DNA of 43,354 nucleotides from Chromera velia (taxonomy: Eukaryota; Sar; Chromeraceae): the NCBI GenBank assembly GCA_018398765.1, contig JAHBMJ010000647.1:1-43354 (forward strand), given 5' to 3'. Below the pieces are notes generated by a model that ran no database searches, had not been told where the DNA came from, and worked only from the letters and a program-made list of their open reading frames with translations. Below, piece after piece: positions 32,173 through 42,975 of this stretch; position 1 is the stretch's first letter; each line of letters begins with the position of its first letter. Both the position numbers and the translations under genes were made by a program.

Positions 32173-32289
32173 TGCATGCATGCATGCATGGCGTTGCGCG
32201 GCGGCCGGCCATGCATGCATGCACGCGGGCCCGCGCGGCGCGCGCGGGGGCTGCGGCGGCGCGAGTCAATTTGGCCCATATGCATGCAG
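32173..32289. promoter_or_regulatory. Bidirectional promoter candidate with TGCATGCA clusters
   Basis: Overlapping TGCATGCA palindromes lie at 32173-32190 and 32211-32224, with another TGCATGCA at about 32281, set in a very GC-rich, palindromic patch (GGCCGGCC, GCGGGCCCGC, GCGCGCGC). The region lies between the divergent ATGs at 31970 and 32468, 497 bp apart, so it may serve both genes. Confidence 0.55.
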
Positions 32290-32467
32290 GCGCCGGCCGT
32301 CTCGTCGATCACCCTCGATCATGCACTCTCGTGTTCGATCTCTGTGCCGAGTCTGTGATGTTGAATCAGCAGTGATCAGCAGTGCCTGTGACAATGAATT
32401 TTTGTCACTCAGCCGGTTCAGAAACTTGTTGGTAGGGATCAGATCTGAAGACTTCCCGCAGTGCTGC

Positions 32468-33354
32468 ATGTTGCGTTCCGCATTGCTGTTCTGTTTCTTC
32501 CTCTCCTTCTCTGGGGAGCTGTGTGCGGGTGTGGGTGCATCAGGACCCAAAGAGAGACGGCAAAAAATCGGGGGGTTTCTTTCTCTTACCATGACATCCC
32601 CACCCGACTGGAGCTTCACGGACCCACAGGGACGGTTTGCAATTACCTCGACCAAGGGGTTTCGGCTGCCTGCAATTCTGCAGCAGAAAATTCCGCCCTG
32701 CCGCGACGTCGTCATCCTCTGCCACGGATATCTCGCAAGTCAGCGAATGAATTCTTTTGCATTGCCTTTATTTTTCTACCACATTGGACCCTTTCATTTT
32801 CTGTCTCTGAAACAAAGCGTTCCCAAGTGCTGCTTTCCGCTTTTATTTGGTAAGCACATTTCCATCTCTAATGCGCTCTTCAGCCGTGGTCCTTCTCATT
32901 GTGTCTCCTTTCGTCGCCCTGCCTCTCCCGATATTTCATCTGGAACCTCCTTAAGCACTCTCCCCTCCGCTCATGACAGTTGCCGAGAGCCTCTCTCTGT
33001 CATACACACCAGAGACTCTCTCGGTATCGTTTCGGTCTGCTTGCACCTGTCTGTCTCTGCCCTTTCTCTCCTTCCTGCCTGCCTGCCTGCCTGCCTACCT
33101 TCCGTCCTTCCTTCCTTCCTTCCTTCCTTCCTTCCTTTCTTCCTTCCTTCCTTCCTTGCTTCCTTCCTTTCTTCCTTCCTTCCTTGCTTGCTTGCTTCCT
33201 TCCTTCCTTCCTTCCTTTCTTCCTTCCTTGCTTCCTTCCTTCCTTTCTTTCTTTCTTTCGTTTGTCCTTCTTTGTCTTTCTTTGTCTTGCTTTCTTTCTT
33301 TTCTTCCTTTCGTCCTTTCGTCCTTTCTTCCTTTCTTTCTTTCTTCCTTCCTTC

Positions 33355-33417
<63 letters not shown>

Positions 33418-33597
33418 TTCTTTCTTTCTTTCGTTCGTTTCTTTCTTTCGTTCGTTTCTTTCTTTCGTTCGTTTCTTTCTTTCGTTCGTTTCTTTCTTCC
33501 TTCCTTCCTTCCTTCCTTTTCTCCTTCTCTTTCTCTTTCTCCCTCTCCCTCTCTCTCTCCCTCTCCCTCCCTCTCTCTCTCCCTCTCTCCCTCTCTC

Positions 33598-33640
<43 letters not shown>

Positions 33641-35202
33641 TTCTGTTTCAGTACGTCTCTGCATCCCCCCAGTTGTCTGTCTGTCTCTACTCAGTGGCAC
33701 TTCTTCGTTTGTTTGGCTTCGCATCGTGTGCTTCGCTTCCCCCCGTTGAAACACGCGAATCACACTATGTGCAGATAAGGACTATGGGTTGATGCCGGTC
33801 CTCGCTGAGCAGCTCCCCTACAACACCGTGAGGTTCGACTTCCATGGCTGTGGGGAGGCTGAGGGTCTGGAGGCTTGGTCCTATGGAGGATACGTGGTGG
33901 GTCAGGGAATGGAGATATTGGCAAAAGTGAAAGTAAAGAGTACACTGCAGAGGCTTCTTCGTGAAATCATCAAAGTACCATACTGCATCTGCACAGAACT
34001 AATGGCGCAGGGGGTCGAGGTGTCGGATGGTGGGGAGTCTCCAAGGCACTACAGACCATCTCGAGCTTGTTGATTTGGGGGGTTGGTGTGTGAACCTGTT
34101 TGGGCTGTTTCTCAATCTTTCACCCATCCATCCATCAATCCATCCATCCGTCCGTCCGTCCGTCCGTCCGTCTCTTTATCTGACATACTGTCTCCTTTCC
34201 TCCACTTCACACACGCGCACGCAACTATCTTTTTTCACGCTTTCCCCTCAACCCTTCGCATTCTCTCGCGTGGCCCTGCACTGACTCGATCTATTTGCGC
34301 ACTCACACTTTGACCAGCTCACTGATCGCTTTTGGAATGTCACTTTCGAGGTTCCTCTTGGTTTTCTTTTTCTTCTATTTCTTTCGTTTATTTGTCCCCA
34401 GCGTCGTTGTTGGTGCGTCTCTATCGGGCCTTGGTCATGACATGCTTCCCGTCGTCGCTATCCTTCCTTTCTTTTCCTTTCCTTTCCTTTCCTGTCTTCT
34501 CCGAGAAGCCTGTGCCCAGCTCTCGCTTCCTTCTCTCCTTCCCTCCGTTCCCCTTTCGCTCTCTGACGTCGCTCCTTTGAATGGTTTTTTTGTCTGAGGT
34601 TCTCTTTCCCCCATCATTTTCCTTTTCCCTTTCCCTTCTGTGTGCAGGACGAGGTGGACGACGACCTCCGAGCGATGGTTCTGTTCCTTCGATCCAGGGG
34701 CCTCAACGTTCGCGCGATTGCGGGACACTCGAGGGGGGGGAACAACGTTCTCATCTACGCCTTCAGATTTGACGACGTCCCGGAAATCATCAACATCGCG
34801 GGGAGGTTCGACATGTCGGAGGGGGTGATTGAAAGATTTGGTGACAAGATGAAACTCCTCGGACCTGAGGGACCTGGATTTTTTGAGTTTGAGGGGGGAG
34901 GTGCGACCAGGAAGATTACTCAGAAGTGCATCGATGCGAGATTGTGTATCGACATGTCCAAAGTGAAAGACCTCAAGGGGACGCAACGCGTTCTGACGAT
35001 TCATGGAACAGGGGACATGACCATTCCAGTCAAAGCAGCAGAAAAGCTTCGCGAGCTCATTCCGACAGAGAAACACTCGGTTCAGTTGATTGAGGGAGCC
35101 TCGCACTCGTTCACAGACAATCCCAAACACGCGAACGAGGTTGTTGAGGCAGCCAGAAAGTTTCTTGAAGAGGGGGACCTCGCAGTGCGCTCCCCGTCCT
35201 AG
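32468..35202 (+). CDS. Alpha/beta hydrolase (serine aminopeptidase/esterase-like)
   Basis: Three exons, 32468-32738, 33775-33896 and 34648-35202, with consistent phases (315 aa). The ATG at 32468 gives a hydrophobic start (LLFCFFLSF) resembling a signal peptide. A second Met at residue 42 would give a cytosolic form. HG of the oxyanion loop is at 86-87 (VILCHGYLA), followed by RFDFHGCGEAEG in exon 2. The nucleophile elbow is GHSRGG with S159, the acid is D254 (HGTGDMTIPV) and the base H284 (GASHSF), so the triad is complete. The length fits small hydrolases of the S33-like group found in plants and protists. Substrate unknown. The first intron carries about 0.6 kb of pure pyrimidine repeats. 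It shares a promoter region with the nucleotidyltransferase gene and ends at TAG. Confidence 0.85.
33061..33647 (+). repeat. Long polypyrimidine microsatellite (TTCC/TTTC/CT)n in hydrolase intron 1
   Basis: CCTG units grade into (TTCC)n, (TTTC)n with interspersed CGTT, and then (CTCTCC)n and (CT)n, ending in (CTAT)n and TTTCTGTTTCAG. The strand is almost purely C and T for nearly 600 bases. It lies wholly inside the intron 32739-33774. Confidence 0.95.
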
Positions 35203-36717
35203 ACTGCGTCCGATTCAGATCTCTTTGACAATTCGGGTAAACGTTTCAACGATCTAGGAGCTTTTGAGCCGTCGAACTCTATCGATCAGCTTTCCCTACA
35301 TCACCACATGCCTAGCAAACTCTTTGATCCACCCATAGTTTGCCTACGCATTCATATTGTGGTGCTTTTTGTCTGTTTCTCTTCTAGCTATGCAACTCAA
35401 AGAGGATCGCGCCGTTTCTCATGGAGACGATCGTGTCTACTTTAAGTACGAGTGCATGCAGATCAATCAATTGCCCAGCCATACGCACCGCCGGCGTTAT
35501 GGCCACTCGCGGCCAGCGGCATAACGTGGGCGAGCTGCTCGACTCTCACTGCGTGCGACATCGTCAATTAACATACTATGACGCAACAATGCCCTGCTTT
35601 CACACCAACTCACTCCCCCCTTTCGTCGAAACAAAGACTCTATCAAAGTGAAGACGAATTCAACAGAGTCAGTCAGACTGAACTGTTTTCTTTCCTTTCT
35701 TTCTTTGTAACCATAAGCCAGCTAGCTACATCTATGAGTCGGTTTGTATAGATATAGTTGACTATTTCAACTATAGCTATATATCTATAGTTTATAGTTA
35801 TAATAGTCATTATTTGCTATAATTAAAGTTTAAAATAGTAAACTATTTCAACTATTTTTCATGCTGACAAAAATAGTTCACAATAATAACTATAACAAGT
35901 CATAATAGTCGACTATACGAACTATTTCAACTATTCTGACAGTTCATTCATACAACTCAGTCCTCATCCGAATCGAGACCAAAGAGGTCTTCAGGTTTCT
36001 CTTAGTCCTTCTTCAGGGCATCGCACAGACAGGACAACCTCTCCACTTTGCGCCGTCGTATTCATCTGTGTACTGCGAAGATTCGCAAAATGTGAGGCAA
36101 AAAAGGGTTAGTCTCTAGTTCCCCCCCCCTTTGTCATGGCTCCTTCCTTCTTTCAATGCAGACTCTTACCTCAAATCGACGTTTTGGGGGTTGCCCGCTG
36201 TGTGCTCCCTCCTTACATCAGTGTGTGAATTCGGCGTATTCCATTAGAAGTAAAAGTTAGCTTGTTTGTGCATTACACTGCGTATTGTCCGAGTCACATG
36301 CCTGCAGAGTCTGTAATTACCTAGGTAATCACTCCCTGACATATTAACATACTATAACTCTTTCACCTCACTCACGTCAAACAATTTCCAACATATACAC
36401 CACAAACCTATTAAACCTTATCTTTAAAAGTTGTTCATACTTTCATGCAGGTAAGAAACAATAAATAGAATCATTCTAAGTGCTTTAAAGACTTAGTTTT
36501 TTATATAAAATTTAGTGTGATATATAGAAAATTAAAAGTCACTTTCTAGTAGAAAAGTTTTAATTGTCAGTATAATCAGTTTTATTAGTACATCTGCCAG
36601 CTCCCCTGCTTCATCTCACTATGCACAGGCGCTCAATCCCTTCCTCTCTAGCCAAAACGGCCATCACTATCGATCCTCGAATTATGTTTAAACGGGCGTC
36701 TTTCTCTCTTATAGACG
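35203..36717. other. Intergenic, AT-rich, no gene seen
   Basis: The frame after the hydrolase stop remains open for about 79 codons, but composition is not convincing. The rest is AT-rich. Three copies of ACTATTTCAACTAT at 35761, 35842 and 35921 are spaced about 80 bp apart, suggesting an old tandem repeat. Confidence 0.5.
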
Positions 36718-36903
36718 TTAGAGGTGGTAAACGATGTCTTTGGTATAAAGAGGTCGGCAATACTGGCCAGACTTCTTATATGCATATTGTTCGTCCTCCA
36801 TCTCCTCAATCTCCTCGATGGATAAAGGCCTTGTCTTCACAGGCCCGCCCTTGCAGCTTAAGATTGAGCAGCGGTTCTTTACCTGCACAGGAAACAGAAC
36901 CAT
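36718..36903 (-). CDS. Small ORF or exon, unknown
   Basis: 61 codons from an ATG, with Cys/Lys-rich start and an acidic SIEEIEEMEDEQ segment. It is preceded by a TTTTTACAG that could be a splice acceptor and contains a possible donor CAG|GTAAAG. It lies downstream of the primase-helicase gene on the same strand and may belong to that island. I do not recognise it. Confidence 0.3.
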   Translation of the reverse strand: MVLFPVQVKNRCSILSCKGGPVKTRPLSIEEIEEMEDEQYAYKKSGQYCRPLYTKDIVYHL

Positions 36904-37036
36904 CCAGAAGTCTGTAAAAAGAACTTGATGAGTTTATAGACGAGGACTAGAGACTATTGGACCCGCATGAAAGAACACCTACTTTTAAAAAATGTGTGCG
37001 TGGATCGTTGTCGCGTACATATTTATAAAGAAAGGC

Positions 37037-37243
37037 ATGAAAACCACAGATTCTGAAGCACAACGACGCGCGATGCATCTCTACTGGGCGCGCTTCCCGG
37101 AAAAGATTCGAGACGGGTAGCAAAGGTGGTATTCACACAAACGGGCAGAACCTGATTGGCTAGCTGAGCAGCGCGTCAAGGCGCGCGCCACCTATTATAC
37201 GCTAGAAAAGCAAAATGAGTGTTGTCAGGCGGTGCCAGCTTGA
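37037..37243 (+). pseudogene. Small basic ORF with one in-frame TAG, virus-like composition
   Basis: From ATG 37037 the frame runs 68 codons to TGA, broken by TAG at 37118-37120 (codon 28). On both sides of the stop the composition is alike: Tyr/Trp, Arg, Lys and Glu in a pattern of Y-W...P-E-K-I-R then R-W-Y-S...E-P-x-W-L-A-E-Q-R-V-K-A-R, reminiscent of short YY-x-x-N-x-E-K-I-R type repeats found in viral and Polinton-like DNA-binding proteins. The resemblance is from memory of pattern only. The stop is one transition from CAG. It is convergent to the primase-helicase gene, whose end is 31 bp away. Confidence 0.4.
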
Positions 37244-37274
37244 GACCACAAAGGCCTCTCTGGTTATTTCTCTG

Positions 37275-39728
37275 CTAAGGTCGTATCTGGCCTCTGCCAA
37301 TTCTTTTGAGTGTTTGTTGTAGCTTTATTTTTGAGATATTGAGGTTTTGCTGACGAATAAACACCTCCAAGTCACTGTTGCTAACGATGTCTGTCTCAAT
37401 CCCTGTAATTCGAAAACACCGCTTACAGATGGTTTCGGGATCTCGTTCACTGTCAACCACAGGATCTTCACTCCTGGGAGGCAATACTAAAGCGGAGGTC
37501 TGGTAATGACGGAAAATCAGGTGGTAGCAGGCGTGGATCCACTTGGCAGTTGCACACTTCTCCTTGATATCAGGGTCTGCTTATTTGTACCTGGATAGAT
37601 AACTGTCTGTGTGACCATACTCTAATCGCTGCTGCTCAAACCAGGCGGCTGACTTGAACTTATTTAGGCTTTCAAAAGAAAACATTGTCTCGTAGGCATT
37701 GACAGGCTTAATCGGAGGGTAGTCGTTACAGAACATCAGCAGACGGGCGTCAATCCAAAATTCTCGGGCGTTGTTATACAGACGTTGTGCGCATAACACA
37801 TCTCCACCGGAAGTAAAACGTTTGATCAGATTACTATTAATCTTAACCGCTTTATTGGAGGTGTCCATTTGAATTTCCTGGGTAAGTGCTAAGCGGGCAA
37901 ACTCAGCGTCTAGCATCCATCCACCTTCTTTGGCGGGATCTGTATGGAACGAGGCCATCAATAAATTTTTCGAAAGAGGATTGATGACATACTTTCCAAA
38001 GGTATTCTGTAAAAGAGCGCTGGTGACGCCTTTCCCTGAATTTCGCTCTCTCATACATCTGCCCCAATGCTTATCTTCGACATGGCCTCCGATTGCCCTG
38101 GTAAGAAAGCGGAGAAACAGATCGGTCTGTTCTTCAAATGCAGTTTCAAAAACCTGAATGCGCATTTCTTCAATGGCTTCCTCGTTCAGTGTGGAATCGT
38201 ACTCATACTCAAGAACGATTGTGGTATCAATGCTATTGCCAATCTGTGACCATGGGATGAAGGTTTGGCTGAAAAGGTCATACACACCGTTTTTGAAGCA
38301 GACCTTGCCCTTGGAGCTGCGATGAAGACGATCGTACAGCATGTTGTTTTGGTTATTAGCCTGTCGGGCATAACACTTCAGTGCTTCAATAATATTTTTT
38401 GCGGTAGAGACATTTTAGAAGAAGGATGCCGTTTTTTCTGCAGAGAGGGGCTTTCGAATATTTGTCTGAAGACAGATACCCAAAAGGGCATTGTCGACCT
38501 GCATAGGGTAAGATTCCCACCGATGACCCTCTCGGAAAAAAAATTCTCTGCGACAGTATTTCAGCTGGTCATCTAAGATGGTTCGAGGGAGAGATCCCGC
38601 TTCTGCATCAGAAGAAGCTAAGAACAACGGAGGAGTAACCGTTTTATGATCGTAAAATGACCGTCCGGCAGCTTGGCAAGGAAAAAGAAGACGAGCCGTT
38701 TCGGTAGCTGCCATTTCAGCAATCGTTTTAGTGTATAACTGCAAATTGTTTTCGTGTGCCCACATGCGGAGAGACGCTTTCGTTAAACGCTGTTTATTAC
38801 CCGCCCGAAAGAGAAATGAATTGAACTTGATGTCGCACTCATGCAGATTATATTTTGTTGGGTACTTTTCAGAAAATGTGTGGAAGAGCTGACGACCAGC
38901 TTCTCCCAATTCATTCTTAATTGCGTGCCCGATATCGATCCACTGCTGATAGTTTTGTACCCACTCATCCGAAAGGCAATGATACAGCTGTTCGATCTCC
39001 CCAGCAATGTTATCCATCTGTTGAGAACATAAAAAGGGTTCTGCAGCGGGGATGCTTTGGGCTTCTTCTATTGGATGCAGACATGGTGCGACTTTGAGTT
39101 TTGCTTTGGCCTTTCTGCTACCAGAAGCGCTGATAGTATTAATCAAAAATGACGGAACTTCTCGAAAAAGGCCACCACTCAATATGGCTTTGGCTTGCTC
39201 AAAAGATATCTGCATAGCTCCAGGAACAAACATACAGTAAAAGATGTTAGGTTGCCCACTGATATGGACAACTGTCGGTGGGGCAATCGCTAGTCCTCCA
39301 TCATATCGTGTATCCACCTTTTTGTACGTTGATAATGTCCCGTTTCTTGTTTGAACTCGTTCATCATATTGGAAATATATGTGAAACCCTCTTTGCGTGT
39401 GAACTGTAAGGTGTTCTTTCAACTCAGGGTGTTCTCTGACTGTTTTTTCGTATTCGTCTCAATTATCAAAGTCAAAAACAGACAAATTACTCTTCTTTCC
39501 AGTAATGAGCACGATAGCTTCATGTTTTTCCAGATCAATGTACGTATCCATATTTTTGCGCGTAATCTCGGACCATTTTGGGGGTAGGTAAAATGTTTTT
39601 CTCTTCTCTTGTCCAGTTTTAGGATCCAGCGGGATTTGGACGTGACTGAAGGTAAAAAATATGAAGCCAGCTTCCTTGTACAGCCAAGCATAGGCTGCAA
39701 GCTGTTGCCGATCATTTTTGACGTTCAT
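37275..39728 (-). pseudogene. Primase-polymerase fused to PriCT-2 and SF3 (D5-like) helicase, three in-frame stops
   Basis: One frame of 817 codons from ATG 39728, with no frameshift but stops TGA (codon 90), TAA (438) and TAA (716). The archaeo-eukaryotic primase part shows motif I FDFDN (85-89), motif II RGFHIYF (H116) and motif III VDTRYDGG (D139). A PriCT-2-like helical segment with EWVQNYQQWIDIGHAI follows at about 285-330. The helicase has a Walker A-like ERNSGKGVTS (561-570), Walker B LALTQEI (E618) and sensor LLMFCNDYP (N668, D669). This order is that of NCLDV, virophage and Polinton-like replication proteins. Intronless and AT-rich compared with host exons. The catalytic motifs survive, so the break is recent, or the stops are tolerated in a way I cannot see. 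Probably an endogenous viral or mobile gene. Confidence 0.8.
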
Positions 39729-40062
39729 TTTCTTTTTTTCCTCTTGTGATATATGTCGAAAAGAATGGCCACAGAATTTTTTTAAAAAAAAAAATAATCG
39801 TGGAGCAATCGAGCGCTGAAGTATGTATCTGCAGAAGATGTGCATAAACTTTTTAAGATGATTCGATAACCACCTTCCATGTAGACTGACTAGATATATC
39901 TTAATATTTGTCGTTAAGCAGCTCGGCACTCTCCTGGGGGGATGGTATGTCGATGTAAATCGAAGAAGTCCAAATAAACTGCAAGAAATGAAATATCAGA
40001 AAGTCATGCAGGGTTACTAACTATCTTTGCCGTAAAGAGACCTTTACTAAACTTCCCTGGTT

Positions 40063-40374
40063 ATGTACAGCATGCAAGAACCGGGATGGCTAGCAGTCTT
40101 GGATATGAAGCGTCAGAGAGCCGGAAACGAAGTGTATAGGTTATTGTTACAAGCTCACCTACCTATATTCTTCTACTCATCCGTGGAACAAGCTTCCGCG
40201 CTGCGCATGATGTCGCACAGGCTGCAAAAAGGTAGAAAAGAGTCCGAAAGACTGCTTTCTAGCTTTACCGACCTGAGTTCGTTGCGCCGATGCAGCGCGA
40301 TGCAGCTCGTAGGTACGGTGTACCAGGCCCCCGAAGGCGCACAGCTTCAGCACTATGCAGTCCCAAATCTTTGA
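40063..40374 (+). CDS. Hypothetical protein, 103 aa, next to the viral-like gene
   Basis: It has an ATG start, with Met-, Leu-, Ser- and Arg-rich helical composition and no recognised domain. Its 3' end overlaps the start of a second small ORF by 20 bases in another frame, a compact arrangement more usual in viral-type DNA than in the surrounding intron-rich genes. It lies divergent from the primase-helicase gene, about 335 bp away. It could be spurious. Confidence 0.3.
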   Translation: MYSMQEPGWLAVLDMKRQRAGNEVYRLLLQAHLPIFFYSSVEQASALRMMSHRLQKGRKESERLLSSFTDLSSLRRCSAMQLVGTVYQAPEGAQLQHYAVPNL

Positions 40375-40531
40375 ATTTTACGTCCGCCTGCACATTGGAA
40401 AGCAGACAGAAATAAATTCGAAAACAGCTGCAAAAAGCAGTCGGGAAGATAAGACTTGGCGTGAAGCCGGAGATGTTCTGAACAGACGTATACGTGCTGA
40501 ATTCAGACTGACTTCTGCTTCAGCACCGTAA
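40355..40531 (+). CDS. Small basic hypothetical ORF overlapping the previous one
   Basis: 58 codons from ATG 40355 to TAA 40529. Lys/Arg/Glu-rich helical composition, with segments FYVRLHIGKQTEI and VLNRRIRAEFRL. The 20-base overlap with the upstream ORF suggests co-expression if both are real. Function unknown. Confidence 0.3.
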   Translation: MQSQIFEFYVRLHIGKQTEINSKTAAKSSREDKTWREAGDVLNRRIRAEFRLTSASAP

Positions 40532-42471
40532 AAACCACAGCGAAGCGACGGCAAAAAGCATCATGCGCCAAAACTTCACCAGATCGGCTGCGTACAGGGA
40601 TGCTCTGCACGCAAAGGAGGTATACATATGGAATCAGAGAGTGCTCCGTGACTAGGAGTACTCAGGTCGAGTGATGAACGCGCCACAGCCTGTTTAGGGG
40701 TTGATGGCATCAAGCCCATGCATGGCTTATCCGAACCAGACTGTATGTGGGCTAAGGAGCAAGCTCCGTAACAGAAGACAGTGGCCGTCGAGAAAAAAAG
40801 CGAGTTTGAGAGCGGAAAGCCAACTGACCATGAGGTGGGTTTGCAGAGAGATGGTCTCGACAACAGTTGTTCGCGATGAACAATGATGGCTGGCCTTTCT
40901 GACCAACACATCGATGGAACGGAATGAAAATTCGTGTTCATGACCGGGGGAGCAGAGCGCTGAAGTGGGGCCGAAGTGGCTGCGACTGACTAAAGGATTA
41001 TGTTTGTGTGGACGGTAGAAGAGAGCCTTATGCAGGCATAGGGGTATAATTGGAGTATGCGCAACAGTAGCTAGCTGGGCATTGCGCTGTGTTGCTTGCC
41101 GATCGAACAATTCTTTTTCAGCTCAAGAGGAGCACAGCCTACCACGCGACTAGCCGGATGTTCAATGCTGTCCCAATGGGTGCTCTTATCGATGCACGCT
41201 TCCCTACGCACAGTCCCCACGTGTGCGATAAACAGGGAGAAGCAGCCTCTTTAGGGGGGGAGGTGCCAGCGTGTCATCACGAGCGATTGAACGGACCCGT
41301 CTCCGTAGGCCTGGACGATCGGCGCGGGCGATTCCTTCGGTGCGCGCGGCAGCGCCGCGACCCCAACAAAATCGCATGTACATGGCAGATCGTGGCAGTC
41401 CCATGTTCTTTAGATGGACGTACGCGGGCAACATCGGGCAACACGCCGATTCGCTGACTTAAAGAGGGCCGCAACTCTGTATGCAGGCTGCAGAATTTCT
41501 TGTCCCCAGAATCGCCGTGGTGTCTCTCGACGACTCTACATCGCGTCCAGCAGCTAGTGGGACGCTGGGAAGCGAGACTAGATCCGTTGTTTTCCCTTAC
41601 TGCGGCTGGGTGTTGTCCGTCGCGCTTGTGCTTCGAACTGGACTGGGGTTGATGGGGGCAAGGAGGCATTTCCTGCCCCGAGTGGAGGCTTCTCGCTGGG
41701 TAGCGACTCAGGGAGCAGCAAAAACTCGGGGGAGCGCGAGAATATGTAGTGGGGGGGAGGAAGAAGTCGGGGGGGCAGGTTTGGAGTGGAAGCTGAAGGC
41801 GTCAGTCTTGTCCCGTCTCTGCTTGAACGTGGACGTCTGCAACCAACACATTGGGTCGAGGCCTGCTCCGAGGTTTCATGAGGAGGGCAGCCACGAGTTG
41901 ACGGGTGAGGATGTTGATCAGGGGGCGGACTCTGGAAGAAGAGCGCAGGTGGTCTTGGATGAGCAGGAACTGCCTGACTGGCGAGATGTTGACGAGACGG
42001 GTCCGTTGTGAAGCCTGCCTGTTGTGTTCCCAGCCCTAGTCCCAGCCTTGCGTGCTCCTCGATTCCTGTTCTCACTCGCCCAAGCTGCTTTTCCCCTGCC
42101 CGTTCTTCTGTCCTGGACCTCAAGCTCAAAGACCTCCCTACTCTTTGCAGTTCTTTCTGCTCCCTGCTACCCCTTCTGCCCGTTGGGCCGCCTTTCGCCT
42201 CCCCCTTTCGATTTGTCTGCTCCTTTCTGGCCGTCCTCACCCTCCCTGGTCCTTCCACAGCTCTTGCCTTGAGCAATTCTGAATCCCTTTGGTTCGTATT
42301 CTTCTTTCCGATCGATCTACAAGCACCTCTACGTGTGGTGCCCTGTTCTTCTGCCCTTCCTTCGCTCCATTCCCCTCCCCTTCTGCGCTTATCTCCCGTG
42401 GTTCCTTCTTCCCCCCTGTGGTTCGGCCCTCATCCCCCTCCCGTCTTTGCTTGCGTAATCGGTCCAACCAT
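40532..42471. other. Unresolved region
   Basis: Several open frames exist on both strands, including a plus-strand frame at 41481-42011 starting from ATG with an acidic, coding-like end (DVDQGADSGRRAQVVLDEQE). None has a recognised domain. The plus-strand frame may be an exon of the gene whose later exon is at 43108, but splice connections could not be established. Confidence 0.35.
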
Positions 42472-42975
42472 GCCCTTCGTTCTCCCCTGCCCTTCTGTCC
42501 TCACCTCTTGCCCCCTGTTTGCCCCCTGTTTCTCTTCCAGCCATGCCCTTCGTTCCCACCGGGCGTCCTGTCCTCACCTCTTGCTCTTTCAGCCCTGCCC
42601 GTCGTTCCCCTCTGCCGTTCTGTCCTCACTCCTTGCCCCCTGTCTCTCTCCCAGCCCTGCCCTTCGTTCCCCCCTGCTTTTCTGTCCTCACATCTTGCCC
42701 TCTGCATCTCTGCCCTTCGTTGCCCCCTGCCGTTCTGTCCTCACCTCTTGCCCCCTGTTTCTTTTCCAGCCATGCCCTTCGTTCCCACCGGCCGTCCTGT
42801 CCTCACCTCTTGCTCTTCCAGCCCTGCCCTTCGTTCCCCTCTGCCGTTCTGTTGCCCTCTGTTTCTCTTCCAGCCCTGCCCTTCGCTCCCCCTGCCGTTC
42901 TGTCCTTGCCTCTTGCTCTTCGAACCCTGACCTTCGTTTCCCTCTGCCGTACTGTCCTCACCTCTTGCCCCCCCT
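42472..42975 (+). repeat. Pyrimidine-rich minisatellite, about nine units of 52 or 62 bp
   Basis: Units start with GCCCTTCGTTCCC-like sequence at about 42472, 42543, 42595, 42657, 42710, 42772, 42824, 42876 and 42927. The core is CTGCCGTTCTGTCCTCACC-like, and most units close with TTTCTCTTCCAG or CTCTTCCAG. Spacing alternates roughly between 52 and 62 bp. The array gives a long artefactual Pro/Ser/Leu frame and probably lies within an intron. Confidence 0.85.

Noticed and set aside
32180-33778. Long plus-strand frame of about 530 codons
   Set aside because: Only its part at 32468-32738 is coding. The rest is Ser/Phe/Leu repeats read from the pyrimidine microsatellite inside an intron with clear splice sites.
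14682-39728. Reassigned genetic code (TAR as Gln, TGA as Trp/Arg)
   Set aside because: It would explain the in-frame stops in mobile elements, but exons of host genes, including one open for 495 codons, contain none, and host genes appear to end at TAG. Mutation by deamination is simpler. Kept as an alternative in the findings.
42472-42975. CRISPR-like array
   Set aside because: Units are contiguous and diverged with no unique spacers, and the genome is eukaryotic.
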